A stretch of DNA of 59,364 bases from CAZOJJ01 sp964580105 (GTDB lineage: Bacteria > Bacteroidota > Rhodothermia > Rhodothermales > Rubricoccaceae). Below, piece after piece: positions 19,973 to 28,088 of this stretch; the first letter of the stretch is position 1; the number at the start of each line of letters is the position of its first letter. Below the pieces are notes generated by a model that was given only the letters and a program-made list of their open reading frames with translations, was not told the origin of the DNA and did not search any database. Where the stretch lies: positions 1 through 59,364 of the forward strand of contig CAZOJJ010000016.1 of assembly GCA_964580105.1 (NCBI GenBank), in the 5' to 3' direction. The translations under genes and the position numbers were made by a program.

Positions 19973-21694
19973 TCAGTTGCCGCCTCGGCGGCTACCGCGC
20001 GAGGGGCGGCTGGAAGAGCGGTCGTCGTCACGGCTGGAGGAGCGCGCCGGGCGCGACTCCTGCGGCCTCGGCGCGGGCGCGGGCCGGCTCGCCTCGCGGC
20101 GCGGCTGGGGCGCCGGGCGCGTCTCCTGGCGGCGCGGCGGAGAGGGGGCGGGGCGCATCTCCTGCCGACGCGGCGCCGGGCGGACCTCCTGCCGGGGCGG
20201 CTCGGGACGGACCTGCGGCCGGGTCTCGCGGCGCGGCTCGGGGCGCACGGTCTCGCGCGGCTGCGGCCGGTACTGCGGCCGGGTCTCGGGCCGGGGCTGC
20301 GGGCGCACCTCGCGGCGAGGTTGCTCCCGCTCCGGCTGCGGCCGGACGGCCTCGTGCGGCTGCGGGCTGACCCGCTCCGGCCGAACCTGCGGCCGGGTGT
20401 CCGGACGCGGCGTCACACGCTCCGGCTGTACCCGTTCCTGGCGCGGCCGGATCACGTCCGGCGACTGCTGAGGCCGTACCTGCCGAGAGGAGGGCGGTAC
20501 CGCATCGCGCTGGTCCGGTCGCACAACCTCGCGGCGATCCGGGCGCACGGTTTCCCTCTGATCAGGGCGGACGGCGCCATCGCGGTCCGGGCGGACGGTG
20601 CGGCTCTGCGGCCGCGCAGCCTCACGCTCGGGGCGGCTCACCGTGCCGAGGGAGGAGCGGGTACGGTCGGCGTTCCGAGTGCGGCCGTCGGTGGCAGGCC
20701 GCTGCGGCGTGACCTCGCCCCGCACCGGCGTCCGCACTGCGATGGCGCCGAGGCCGACGCCCCGGCTGTCGGGGCGCACGGGGTTGCCCAGTGCCAGCCC
20801 CACGCGTCCGCGGTCGCCGTCGGCGTCGTACGGGCGGCGGACGCCGTAGCGGAAGTAGTCGCGGTAGTTGGAGCGGCCGTCGTAGTAGGGGTGGTAGTAG
20901 CCACCGCCGTACCCGTAGTAGCCGGCGTGGTAGTACGAGGCGTCCCAGTAGCCGTCGGAATAGCCGTCCCAGTAGCCTGCGTAGTAGCCGCTGCCGTACC
21001 AGGGGGAGTAGCCCGAGCCGAACCAGAACGAGACCGAGAGCCCCGGACGCCAGCATGAGTACCAGGGGTCGTAGAACCCGACGCCGTAGTAGAACGGGTC
21101 GTAGTAGTAGGCGACGGCGGGGAAGGAGCGGTAGTGGTGGCGGTACCGATGCGGCCGGTACCACGCGTAGCGGTAGTACGGGCTGTAGCGGTAGTACGGC
21201 CGGTAGTAGGTGTAGACGCTGGGGTAGTACGCCGGGGCGTAGTCGTAGTAGTCGGCGTAGTAGCCGCCGTAGTAGTACCCGTCGTCGTAGTAGCCGCCGC
21301 CGTAGTCGTCGTACCCGCCGTATCCGTACGAGCCCGCCTCGTCGTAGTAGTAGACCGACGCGTCGTCGTAGTAGTAGCGGGAGACGGTGACCTCGTCGTC
21401 GTACTGAGCGTACTGGCGGACGGGCTCGTCGGGCGAGGCCGCGTTCCAGCCCACGCCATGACCCGCAGCGTAGTCGCCCTCGGCGAGCAGCTCGGCCGGG
21501 TCCGCGTAAGGATCGAGGTAGGGGTCGGTCGTAACGCCGATGCGCGGCTGGACCGGGGCCCCGGCGGCGACGGGCTCGGCCGAGGCCGGGCGCTGAGCGC
21601 CGAGTTGGGTGTAGCAGCCGCCGAGGAGCGGCGCGAGCGCCAGCAGCCCGAGGAGCGGCGCGAACGAGGCCGGTCGGAAGCGGAGCGGAGTCAT
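19973..21694 (-). CDS. Tyr/Gly-rich and Arg/Pro-rich low-complexity lipoprotein
   Basis: ATG 21694 gives a lipoprotein signal with lipobox LGGC (Cys27). Residues of about 100-290 are dominated by Tyr, Gly, Asp and Ser in words such as YYYDD, GGYYADYYDYAPAYYP and YYRYSPYYRYAWYRPHRY. Residues of about 330-573 are an Arg-Pro-rich repeat region (VRPDQRETVRPDRREVVRP, then RPxPR words) ending in a Ser/Arg tail. It has no enzyme motif and is strongly basic at the C-terminus. The composition suggests an extended surface or matrix protein, possibly cross-linked through tyrosines, with the basic tail binding polyanions. This is inference. Confidence 0.75.
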   Translation of the reverse strand: MTPLRFRPASFAPLLGLLALAPLLGGCYTQLGAQRPASAEPVAAGAPVQPRIGVTTDPYLDPYADPAELLAEGDYAAGHGVGWNAASPDEPVRQYAQYDDEVTVSRYYYDDASVYYYDEAGSYGYGGYDDYGGGYYDDGYYYGGYYADYYDYAPAYYPSVYTYYRPYYRYSPYYRYAWYRPHRYRHHYRSFPAVAYYYDPFYYGVGFYDPWYSCWRPGLSVSFWFGSGYSPWYGSGYYAGYWDGYSDGYWDASYYHAGYYGYGGGYYHPYYDGRSNYRDYFRYGVRRPYDADGDRGRVGLALGNPVRPDSRGVGLGAIAVRTPVRGEVTPQRPATDGRTRNADRTRSSLGTVSRPEREAARPQSRTVRPDRDGAVRPDQRETVRPDRREVVRPDQRDAVPPSSRQVRPQQSPDVIRPRQERVQPERVTPRPDTRPQVRPERVSPQPHEAVRPQPEREQPRREVRPQPRPETRPQYRPQPRETVRPEPRRETRPQVRPEPPRQEVRPAPRRQEMRPAPSPPRRQETRPAPQPRREASRPAPAPRPQESRPARSSSRDDDRSSSRPSRGSRRGGN

Positions 21695-21766
21695 GGCAGA
21701 GGGATCGGAAGCGGCGAGACGAGGGACGGGGCGCGTGCGGAGGCCGGGTGAAGCGCCGGGAGCGCG

Positions 21767-21797
21767 TTGGAGGTCGCCCGCCGGCCCGGGTATATTG
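21767..21797 (+). promoter_or_regulatory. Candidate promoter of proS
   Basis: TTGG (21767-21770) and TATATTG (21791-21797) are separated by 20 bp and lie in an otherwise very GC-rich spacer. They match the Bacteroidota -33/-7 pattern. The -7 box is itself bracketed by ccggg and cccgg. A leader of roughly 190 bases would follow. Confidence 0.5.
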
Positions 21798-21816
21798 CCC
21801 GGCCTCGCAGGGCTAG

Positions 21817-21868
21817 CCGCCACGCCGGACGGAGGAGTAACAACGCCTCGACCGCGTCGGCGGTTTTT
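21817..21868 (+). promoter_or_regulatory. Terminator-like hairpin in the proS leader (possible attenuator)
   Basis: ccgccacg (21817-21824) can pair with cgtcggcgg (21855-21863) with one bulge, followed directly by ttttt at 21864-21868. It lies between the candidate promoter and proS, with ggaggag inside the loop. It could stop part of the transcripts ahead of the synthetase gene. No T-box motif is seen. Confidence 0.35.
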
Positions 21869-21989
21869 CGCACCCCACCGGGGCGCCCTCTCAGGAAATC
21901 CCCGGCCCTGCCTCTACTCCGTCCGGCCCGCACAGTTTCCGCACACGATCCCGGACGCATTCCTCCCCCGCGCCCGCCCGCCGACCTCG

Positions 21990-23471
21990 ATGGCCGACTC
22001 GATCACTCCGCGCGACACCGATTACGCCCAGTGGTACCAGGACGTGATCCGGGCCGCCAGGCTCGCCGAGACGTCCCCCGTCCGTGGCTCGATGGTCCTG
22101 CCGCCCAACGGCTACGAACTCTGGGAGAACATGCGCGACGCGCTCGACGGCATGTTCAAAGCGACGGGCCACCGCAACGCCTACTTCCCGCTCTTCATCC
22201 CGCAGAGCTTCCTCGCCCGCGAGGCCGAGCACGTCGAGGGCTTTGCGAAGGAGTGTGCCATCGTCACGCACTACCGGCTCAAGGTGGACGACGCCACCGG
22301 CGAGCTCGTCGTGGACCCGGACGCGAAGCTGGAGGAGCCGCTCGTCGTCCGGCCGACCTCGGAGACCATCATCTGGGACACCTACAGCCGGTGGATCCAG
22401 TCGTGGCGGGACCTCCCGATCCTGCTCAACCAGTGGGCCAACGTCGTCCGCTGGGAGATGCGCACGCGGCTGTTCCTCCGCACGGCCGAGTTCCTCTGGC
22501 AGGAGGGCCACACCGCGCACGCCACCGAGGCCGAGGCGGTCGCCGAGACGCGGACCATGCTCGACGTCTACGCCCGCTTCGCCGAGGAGTGGATGGCGAT
22601 GCCGGTCATCCGGGGCGTCAAGACCGCGAGCGAGCGGTTCCCCGGCGCGGTGGACACGTACTGCATCGAGGCGCTCATGCAGGACGGCAAGGCGCTTCAG
22701 GCGGGCACCTCGCACTTCCTCGGGCAGAACTTCGCCAAGGCGTTCAACTGCACGTTCCAGAACGAGAACAACGAGCAGGAGTACGTCTGGGCCACGAGCT
22801 GGGGCGTCTCGACGCGGCTCATCGGCGCGCTCATCATGACGCACGGGGACGACCAGGGCGTCGTGCTGCCGCCGAAGCTCGCGCCGATCCAGGTGGCCAT
22901 TGTGCCGATCCTCCGCAAGGAGGGCAACGAGGCCGTCCTGGAGGCGGGCCGCCGGATGGCGGAGGCACTCCGGGCTGCCGGTCTCCGCGTCGTGTTCGAC
23001 GAGCGCGACCAGTACCGGCCGGGCTGGAAGTTCGCCGAGTACGAAGCGCAGGGCGTGCCCGTCCGCCTCGCCGTCGGCCCGCGCGACCTCGAGAACGGCG
23101 TCGCCGAACTGGCGCGGCGCGACACCGGTGAGAAGCAGTCGGTCCTGCTGGACGGCCTGGCGGATACCGTCCGGGAGACGCTCGACGCCGTGCAGCGGGG
23201 GCTCTTCGACCGCGCCCGCGCCTTCCGCGAAGCCCACACCCACGTCGTGGACAGCTACGACGCGTTCAAGGCGCAGATCGAGGAGGGCGGCTTCGTGCTC
23301 ATGCACTGGGACGGCACGGCCGAAACCGAGGCGACGATCAAGGAGGAGACCAAGGCGACCATCCGCTGCATCCCCTTCCCCGGCCAGCTCGACGGCACCG
23401 CCGAGGCGGGCACGGACCCCGTCTCGGGCCGGCCCTCGGAGGGCCGCGTCGTCTTTGCCCGCGCGTACTGA
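21990..23471 (+). CDS. proS: Prolyl-tRNA synthetase, archaeal/eukaryotic type
   Basis: ProRS charges tRNA-Pro. At 493 residues, without the editing insertion between motifs 2 and 3, it is of the short type found in archaea, eukaryotes and many Bacteroidota. Class II motifs are visible: LVVRPTSETIIWDTYSRWI, then VVRWEMRTRLFLRTAEFLWQE (motif 2), then HGDDQGVVLPP (motif 3). The anticodon-binding part and the C-terminal domain ending in Ala-Tyr follow. The start ATG 21990 gives the normal N-terminus. Confidence 0.96.
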   Translation: MADSITPRDTDYAQWYQDVIRAARLAETSPVRGSMVLPPNGYELWENMRDALDGMFKATGHRNAYFPLFIPQSFLAREAEHVEGFAKECAIVTHYRLKVDDATGELVVDPDAKLEEPLVVRPTSETIIWDTYSRWIQSWRDLPILLNQWANVVRWEMRTRLFLRTAEFLWQEGHTAHATEAEAVAETRTMLDVYARFAEEWMAMPVIRGVKTASERFPGAVDTYCIEALMQDGKALQAGTSHFLGQNFAKAFNCTFQNENNEQEYVWATSWGVSTRLIGALIMTHGDDQGVVLPPKLAPIQVAIVPILRKEGNEAVLEAGRRMAEALRAAGLRVVFDERDQYRPGWKFAEYEAQGVPVRLAVGPRDLENGVAELARRDTGEKQSVLLDGLADTVRETLDAVQRGLFDRARAFREAHTHVVDSYDAFKAQIEEGGFVLMHWDGTAETEATIKEETKATIRCIPFPGQLDGTAEAGTDPVSGRPSEGRVVFARAY

Positions 23472-23472
23472 G

Positions 23473-23548
23473 AGAAGGGAGGAGGAAAGGAGGAGAGGAA
23501 CGACCCTCGCCCGCGCTCCTTCCTCCGCGCTTCCACTCTTCCGTTCCC
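23473..23548. repeat. Purine-arm / pyrimidine-arm hairpin between proS and the PAP2-like gene
   Basis: The spacer is a purine run (gagaagggaggaggaaagg...) followed by a pyrimidine run (ctccttcctcc...cttccactcttccgttccc). ggaggaaaggag pairs with gctccttcctcc. The pyrimidine arm ends at the start codon at 23549. Confidence 0.65.
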
Positions 23549-24247
23549 ATGCCCCCCACCGGCCTGCCCCCCGTCGAGATGCGCCGCCAGCGGGGCTACC
23601 GCGTGGCCAACGCGCTCTCGTACGTCCTCAACCCGCTCGTGCTGCCGCCGGTCGGGTTCGGTCTGGTGCAGTGGCACCTCGGCGCGGGCGCGCTGGAGAT
23701 CGCGTGGACGGTCGCCGTCTCGCTCCTCTTCTTCTGCCTCGTCCCGCTGCTCTACGTCGTCGACATGGTACGGACGGGCCGCGCCGAGAGCCTGGAGGTG
23801 CGCGACCGCGCCAGCCGGCTCCGGCCGTTCCTCGTCGGCATCGTTTCCTACCTCACCGGGATGGCCGTCCTCGGCGTGACCGTGGACACGGCGAAGGCGC
23901 TCATCCTCTCCATCGCCGCGCTGTTCCCGGTGAACACGCTGCTGCTGCTGCTGATCAACCTGCGGTGGAAGATCTCCATCCACATGGCGACGATGGCGGG
24001 GTTCGTGTCCATCCTGCTCTTCGTCGCGCTCACGGTGTGGCGCGGCCTGCCGGCCGACTGGGAGGCCGCGCTCACGGCGGCGACCGTCTCGCCGCTGCTG
24101 CTGCTGCTGCCGCTGCTGATGTGGGCGCGCGTCCGGGTGCGGGCGCACACGCCGGGGCAGGTGCTCGGCGGCGCGGCCTTCGGCCTCCTCGCGCCGCTGG
24201 CTGAACTCTACGTGCTGGTCTACCACGTGCTCGACCTCGCCGGCTGA
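23549..24247 (+). CDS. PAP2-like integral membrane protein
   Basis: About six membrane helices over 232 residues. A degenerate PAP2 signature is visible: KISIHMATMAGF, then WARVRVRAHTPGQVLGGAAFG, as in the Bacteroidota proteins annotated as phosphatase PAP2 family. The usual PSGH motif is reduced to a His after Lys-Ile-Ser-Ile, so phosphatase activity is doubtful. It could be a lipid-phosphate-related membrane protein. Confidence 0.65.
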   Translation: MPPTGLPPVEMRRQRGYRVANALSYVLNPLVLPPVGFGLVQWHLGAGALEIAWTVAVSLLFFCLVPLLYVVDMVRTGRAESLEVRDRASRLRPFLVGIVSYLTGMAVLGVTVDTAKALILSIAALFPVNTLLLLLINLRWKISIHMATMAGFVSILLFVALTVWRGLPADWEAALTAATVSPLLLLLPLLMWARVRVRAHTPGQVLGGAAFGLLAPLAELYVLVYHVLDLAG

Positions 24248-24280
24248 ACCGCGCGAGGCGTAGGACCTCTCCGTAGCCCT

Positions 24281-24622
24281 ATGTCCCTGCTCGCCCGTCT
24301 CGTCGAACCCGGCCTGCGCCGCTCGGAGCGCGCCCTCGGCGCCTCGCTCGACTACCTCCGCTACCTCGCCCGAAAGGACGGGGTGGCGCCCGACCTCATC
24401 CGTGCCGCCGTCCGCAGCGACCTCGACGCGCTGCCGGAGGAACTGGAGACGGTGGCGCGGTTCGCCGAGGCCGGCGCGCCGGCCTCGGGCGAGGAGGAGC
24501 GGTACGGCGAGGCAGGCCTGGCCGAGCCGGCCCTCGGCATCGCCAGTTGCCGCGTCTTCCCGGCGACGAAGCGGGCGCTGGGGTACGCCACCTCGTGCGC
24601 GCTCGTGCAGGTTGACGTGTGA
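24281..24622 (+). CDS. Small hypothetical protein, 113 residues
   Basis: The helix-rich N-terminal half contains SERALGASLDYLRYLARKDGV. An Ala/Glu-rich middle and a short hydrophobic end with two Cys (IASCRVFPATKR, TSCALVQVDV) follow. No family recognised. The stop codon is part of the left arm of the following bidirectional terminator. Confidence 0.5.
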   Translation: MSLLARLVEPGLRRSERALGASLDYLRYLARKDGVAPDLIRAAVRSDLDALPEELETVARFAEAGAPASGEEERYGEAGLAEPALGIASCRVFPATKRALGYATSCALVQVDV

Positions 24623-24655
24623 GGAAGGGGCGGCAACATCGGCCGCCCCTTCCTC
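24621..24655. terminator. Bidirectional terminator between convergent genes
   Basis: gaggaaggggcgg (24621-24633) and ccgccccttcctc (24643-24655) form a perfect 13-bp stem with a nine-base loop. The arms include the last bases of both stop codons. Confidence 0.85.
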
Positions 24656-25529
24656 ACAGGTCCAGCACCAGCCCCTCCCGCGCCAGGATCGTCGCCGGGA
24701 ACACAGCCCGGGCCGCCTCGGCGATGGCGGCGAGCGCCGCGTCGTCGTGCGCGGGGTCGTGGTGGAAGAGCGCGAGGCGCTTCACGCCGGCCGCCTTCGC
24801 CAGCCGCGCGGCGTGCTCCCACGTCGAGTGCCCCCAGCCCTGGCGCGTGGCGTACTCGTCGGGCGTGTACTGCGCGTCGCAGACGAAGAGGTCCACGCCC
24901 TGGGCGACCTCCAGCAGCAGCGCGTCGAGCGCGGCGTCGCCGTGCTCGTAGTCGGTGCAGTAGACGAACGAGGCACCGTGGGCGTCGAGCCGGAAGCCGA
25001 GCACGTGCTGCGTGTGGTGGACGGCGAAGGGCCGCACCGTGAGGGCATTGACCCGCACGACCCGGCCGGAGACGAGCGGGACGTACCGCCGCTCGGCCGG
25101 GAGCGCGGCGAAGTCCACCGGGAAGAACGGCGGCTGCATCTGCCCCTGGAGGAGCTGGCGCGCCGCCCCCTCGGCCTCGGAGGCGTAGAACGTAACCCGG
25201 TTGCCCGCCCCGTAGAGCGGCGCGAAGAACGGGAGCCCCTGGATGTGGTCCCAGTGGAAGTGGGAGAGAAACACGTGGAGGTCGAGCGCCCCTTCCTCCA
25301 CCCCGTCGTCGGCACCGACGAGGTGGGCGCCTAGGTCGCGCGCGCCGGTGCCGAGGTCGAGCACGCACTCCGTCCCGTCCGCCAGCGTCACGCCGACGCA
25401 GGCCGTGTTGCCGCCGACACCCATCACCTCCGGGCTCGGCGTCGGGATCGAGCCGCGCACGCCCCAGAAGCGAACGCGCATGCGCTCGGGCAGGGAGGGC
25501 GAAACGTCGGGCATCATCGGGTCGGTCAC
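24654..25529 (-). CDS. MBL-fold metallo-hydrolase
   Basis: The 291-residue protein has the metallo-beta-lactamase signature LSHFHWDHIQGLPFF, an upstream CVLDLGTGARDLG strand, further ligands in FAVHHTQHVLG and CTDYEHGD, and a late His in LFHHDPAHDD. The N-terminus VRFWGVRGSIPTP is typical of a subgroup often found beside signalling genes and related to cyclic-nucleotide phosphodiesterases. Location in an operon with a cNMP-binding protein makes phosphodiesterase activity an attractive but unproven idea. The start overlaps the upstream gene by 4 bp. Confidence 0.8.
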   Translation of the reverse strand: MTDPMMPDVSPSLPERMRVRFWGVRGSIPTPSPEVMGVGGNTACVGVTLADGTECVLDLGTGARDLGAHLVGADDGVEEGALDLHVFLSHFHWDHIQGLPFFAPLYGAGNRVTFYASEAEGAARQLLQGQMQPPFFPVDFAALPAERRYVPLVSGRVVRVNALTVRPFAVHHTQHVLGFRLDAHGASFVYCTDYEHGDAALDALLLEVAQGVDLFVCDAQYTPDEYATRQGWGHSTWEHAARLAKAAGVKRLALFHHDPAHDDAALAAIAEAARAVFPATILAREGLVLDL

Positions 25530-26557
25530 AGGCGGAAGCGGCGCAGCGTCACCACCGTCTCAACGGCGACGACCTTGGCGATGGCGGCGGCCGGGACGGC
25601 GAGGGCCATCCCCAGCACGCCCGCGAGGCGGCCGCCGAGCAAGATCGCCAGCAGCACGGTCACGGGGTGGAGCGAGACGTTGCGCGCCGTGATCCACGGC
25701 TGGAGCACGACGTTCTCGAACGCCTGCACGACGCCGAACACGACCACGATCCCGAGCAGCTGCCCCACCCCGCCCGTCGTCACGACGGAGACGGCGAGCG
25801 CCAGCGCGGCCGAGATCACGAAGCCGACGTACGGGACGAAGTTGGCCACGCCGGTGAACAGGCCGAGGACGAGGTAGTAGTCCACCCCGAGCACGCCGAG
25901 CCCCAGCGCCGTCAGCACCCCCACGACGACGGCGATGAGCGACTGCCCCCGGAGGTACTCGCCGAGGTGCGCGTCGATCTTGTAGAGGACGCCCATCGTG
26001 AACTCGAAGTACCGGTTGGGCACGAGCGCCACGAGCCGCTTCTGCAGCGCCGCCCCGTCGCGCAGCAGGAAGAACAGTACGAACGGCACGATGACGAGGT
26101 CGGCAGCGAGGGAGAGGGCGTCGGAGGCGTGGGCGAGGAGGTGGGCCTGGGTGTCGGCGATGGTGGCGCGGGCCGCGGCCGAGAGGCCGAGGTCGCCCAC
26201 CTCGACGAGCGGGAGCACCCGCGCGAGGTCGCGCTCGACGCGGTCGAGGAGGGTGAAGAGGCGGCCGTCGGCCCAGCGCGCCTGCCACTCGGCCGCCTGC
26301 TCGGCCGCCATCGGGATGGCGAACCAGGCGCCGAGGCCGAGCACGAGCGAGAGGGTGAGGAAGACGACCGAGGTCGCCGCCGTACGGCTGAGCCCGCGCC
26401 GCTCCATCGCGTTGACGAGCGGGAAGAGGAGGTAGGCGAGGACCGCCGCGATCAGGACGAGCACCAGCAGGTCCCCCCCCACGGCGACGAGCACGCCGGC
26501 AGCCAGCAGGGCGACGCCCAGGAGGAGCGCCTTAAGCCAGGGGATCCGCGTCGCCAT
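25526..26557 (-). CDS. AI-2E family transporter (TqsA/PerM-type)
   Basis: The 343-residue chain has about eight membrane helices, an amphipathic region (residues 75-135) between helices 3 and 4, and the family motif NFVPYVGFVISAALAL. Family members export small molecules or act as sodium/proton antiporters. Named substrates such as autoinducer-2 should not be assumed. It overlaps its neighbours on both sides (26 bp upstream, 4 bp downstream), so the three genes are translationally coupled. Confidence 0.85.
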   Translation of the reverse strand: MATRIPWLKALLLGVALLAAGVLVAVGGDLLVLVLIAAVLAYLLFPLVNAMERRGLSRTAATSVVFLTLSLVLGLGAWFAIPMAAEQAAEWQARWADGRLFTLLDRVERDLARVLPLVEVGDLGLSAAARATIADTQAHLLAHASDALSLAADLVIVPFVLFFLLRDGAALQKRLVALVPNRYFEFTMGVLYKIDAHLGEYLRGQSLIAVVVGVLTALGLGVLGVDYYLVLGLFTGVANFVPYVGFVISAALALAVSVVTTGGVGQLLGIVVVFGVVQAFENVVLQPWITARNVSLHPVTVLLAILLGGRLAGVLGMALAVPAAAIAKVVAVETVVTLRRFRL

Positions 26558-27098
26558 CGTCGCGAGGCCGGTGCGGGGCGGGCGCGTCGTCGTCGAGGCG
26601 GGCCAGGAGGGCCTCGTGCTCGCGGCGGAGGTCTTCGAGCTCGTCGCTCACCTCCACGAGCCGGATGCCGACGAGGCGAGCCAGGGCGAGGAGGATCTTG
26701 ACGCCGAGGCGGGGGTTGCGGTCCAGCAGCCCCATCAGGTCGGGCTGGAAGAGGCTCAGCAGGAGGCAGTCCGTCTTGGCGCGCGCCGTGGCCGTGCGGA
26801 TGACCTCGTTGAGCAGGGCAATCTCGCCGAAGAAGTCGCCGTCGCGGAGTTCGACCAGCTCGCGGCCGGTGGGCTCGCTCTGAATCGAGACGGCTCCCTT
26901 GGCGATGATGTACATGCCGAGGCCGGGCTCGCCCTGGATGAAGATGGACTCGCCCGCGACGTACTCCCGCCGGTGGAGGATCCGCTGCAGCGCGGCAATC
27001 TCACGGGGGGTGAGATCGTCGAAGAGGGGGATGTGACGGAGGACGTCTTCCTCCCCGTCGTCGGCGCTGCCGAGCACGTTCCGCCAGAGGCTGTTCAT
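26532..27098 (-). CDS. Stand-alone cyclic-nucleotide-binding domain protein
   Basis: ATG 27098 gives 188 residues. Residues 20-135 are a CNB domain: FDDLTPREIAALQRILHRRE, then FIQGEPGLGMYIIAKG, then the phosphate-binding cassette FFGEIALLNEVIRTATARA with Gly-Glu and Arg. A helical C-terminal part ends in a charged tail. No helix-turn-helix domain follows, so it is not a CRP-type transcription factor. It may regulate the coupled transporter or hydrolase. A second protein of this kind is at 48907-49494. TACTTTG on the minus strand at 27165-27159 may be its -7 element. Confidence 0.85.
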   Translation of the reverse strand: MNSLWRNVLGSADDGEEDVLRHIPLFDDLTPREIAALQRILHRREYVAGESIFIQGEPGLGMYIIAKGAVSIQSEPTGRELVELRDGDFFGEIALLNEVIRTATARAKTDCLLLSLFQPDLMGLLDRNPRLGVKILLALARLVGIRLVEVSDELEDLRREHEALLARLDDDAPAPHRPRDDGDADPLA

Positions 27099-27243
27099 GG
27101 TCCTGCGCGGCTGGAAGGGGATGGGGGCCGGGTGGCCCGGTGGCTGAGAGGGGCGGGGCAAAGTACGGCGGCACCTCGTGCCGCGCATCCTGCGCGCCGC
27201 GTCACCCGCGTGCGCCCGATCCCGAGGCGGAGACGCCCGCGCC

Positions 27244-27273
27244 TTGCCGCTGTCCGAGAAACGCCGTACCCTA
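27244..27273 (+). promoter_or_regulatory. Candidate promoter of the lipoprotein gene at 27298
   Basis: TTG at 27244-27246 and TACCCTA at 27267-27273 are 20 bp apart. The -7 box lies 25 bases before the start codon. ggtacgcc just downstream mirrors gccgtacc, a small palindrome over the start region. Confidence 0.4.
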
Positions 27274-27297
27274 CCGGTACGCCATTCGCTCTCCGCC

Positions 27298-28074
27298 ATG
27301 TCTTTCCGGAACAACGGCCTGCTCCTGATCGGCCTCGCTCTCCTCCTGCCTGCGTGCGATACGCTGAAGGAAGAACTCTTCCCCGACGAGATCTCCTTCG
27401 ACGGGGTCACCTACGCGGCCATCGGCCAGGCCGAGCTCTTCGTCGAAAACGCCGGTCTCGTCGTGTCCAACATCGGCACGTCGGGCAACGACGGCGTCCG
27501 CGTCGAGGTCGAGGGCCACCTTCAGGAGGCGGACATCCGCACCCGGCCCGTCGCCATCCCGGCCAACGGGCGCTGGGGCCTCCAACTCTTCGGCGACCTC
27601 GGCGGCGCCCGGACGGCCCTCGCCACCGTCTGGCACGAGGCCGTCGACGATGAGACGCACCGGATCGAGTTCGACTACGCGCCGGGGCTGGGCATCGAGG
27701 CGGTCACGCTCGAGTACTACCTCGACCGCCAGATCGTGGCGCGCGTCCCGGGCGTCCCCCTCGGCGCCGCGAAGGACGGAGGGGCCCGCCGCATCGCCCC
27801 GGCCGGGCACACGAGCGCGGCGCCGCAATCGGTCCACGTCATCCTCGTCGGCGGCGTTTACGTCGTCGCCACGGACCACGGCGGCGCCGCGCCCAAGAAC
27901 GGGTGCACGGGCGCCCTCGTCGAGGTCGACTTCCCCGACGTGCCCTCGCCGATCTGCACCGATTTCATCCGGGCCGTCCCGGAGACGACGGCGTCCTTCC
28001 CGGAGGCGACGAGCCTGGAAGTCCGCGCCCGCACGCTGGAGCGGTTCACCATCGAGGACGGCGACGTGCGCTGA
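27298..28074 (+). CDS. Lipoprotein of unknown function, 258 residues
   Basis: The lipobox LLPAC gives Cys20. The mature part has alternating beta-type sequence (YAAIGQAELFVENAGLVVSNIG, then VRVEVEGHLQEADIRTRPVAIP) and two late Cys that could form a disulfide. No enzyme motif or named domain is recognised. I rejected the upstream in-frame ATG at 27178 because it would bury the signal peptide. The gene is monocistronic and convergent with the sensor kinase. Confidence 0.7.
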   Translation: MSFRNNGLLLIGLALLLPACDTLKEELFPDEISFDGVTYAAIGQAELFVENAGLVVSNIGTSGNDGVRVEVEGHLQEADIRTRPVAIPANGRWGLQLFGDLGGARTALATVWHEAVDDETHRIEFDYAPGLGIEAVTLEYYLDRQIVARVPGVPLGAAKDGGARRIAPAGHTSAAPQSVHVILVGGVYVVATDHGGAAPKNGCTGALVEVDFPDVPSPICTDFIRAVPETTASFPEATSLEVRARTLERFTIEDGDVR

Positions 28075-28088
28075 GCGCTCGCGGCGCG

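Noticed and set aside
25526..26557. Autoinducer-2 export as the function of the AI-2E protein
   Set aside because: The family name reflects one member; no LuxS or quorum-sensing gene is nearby.
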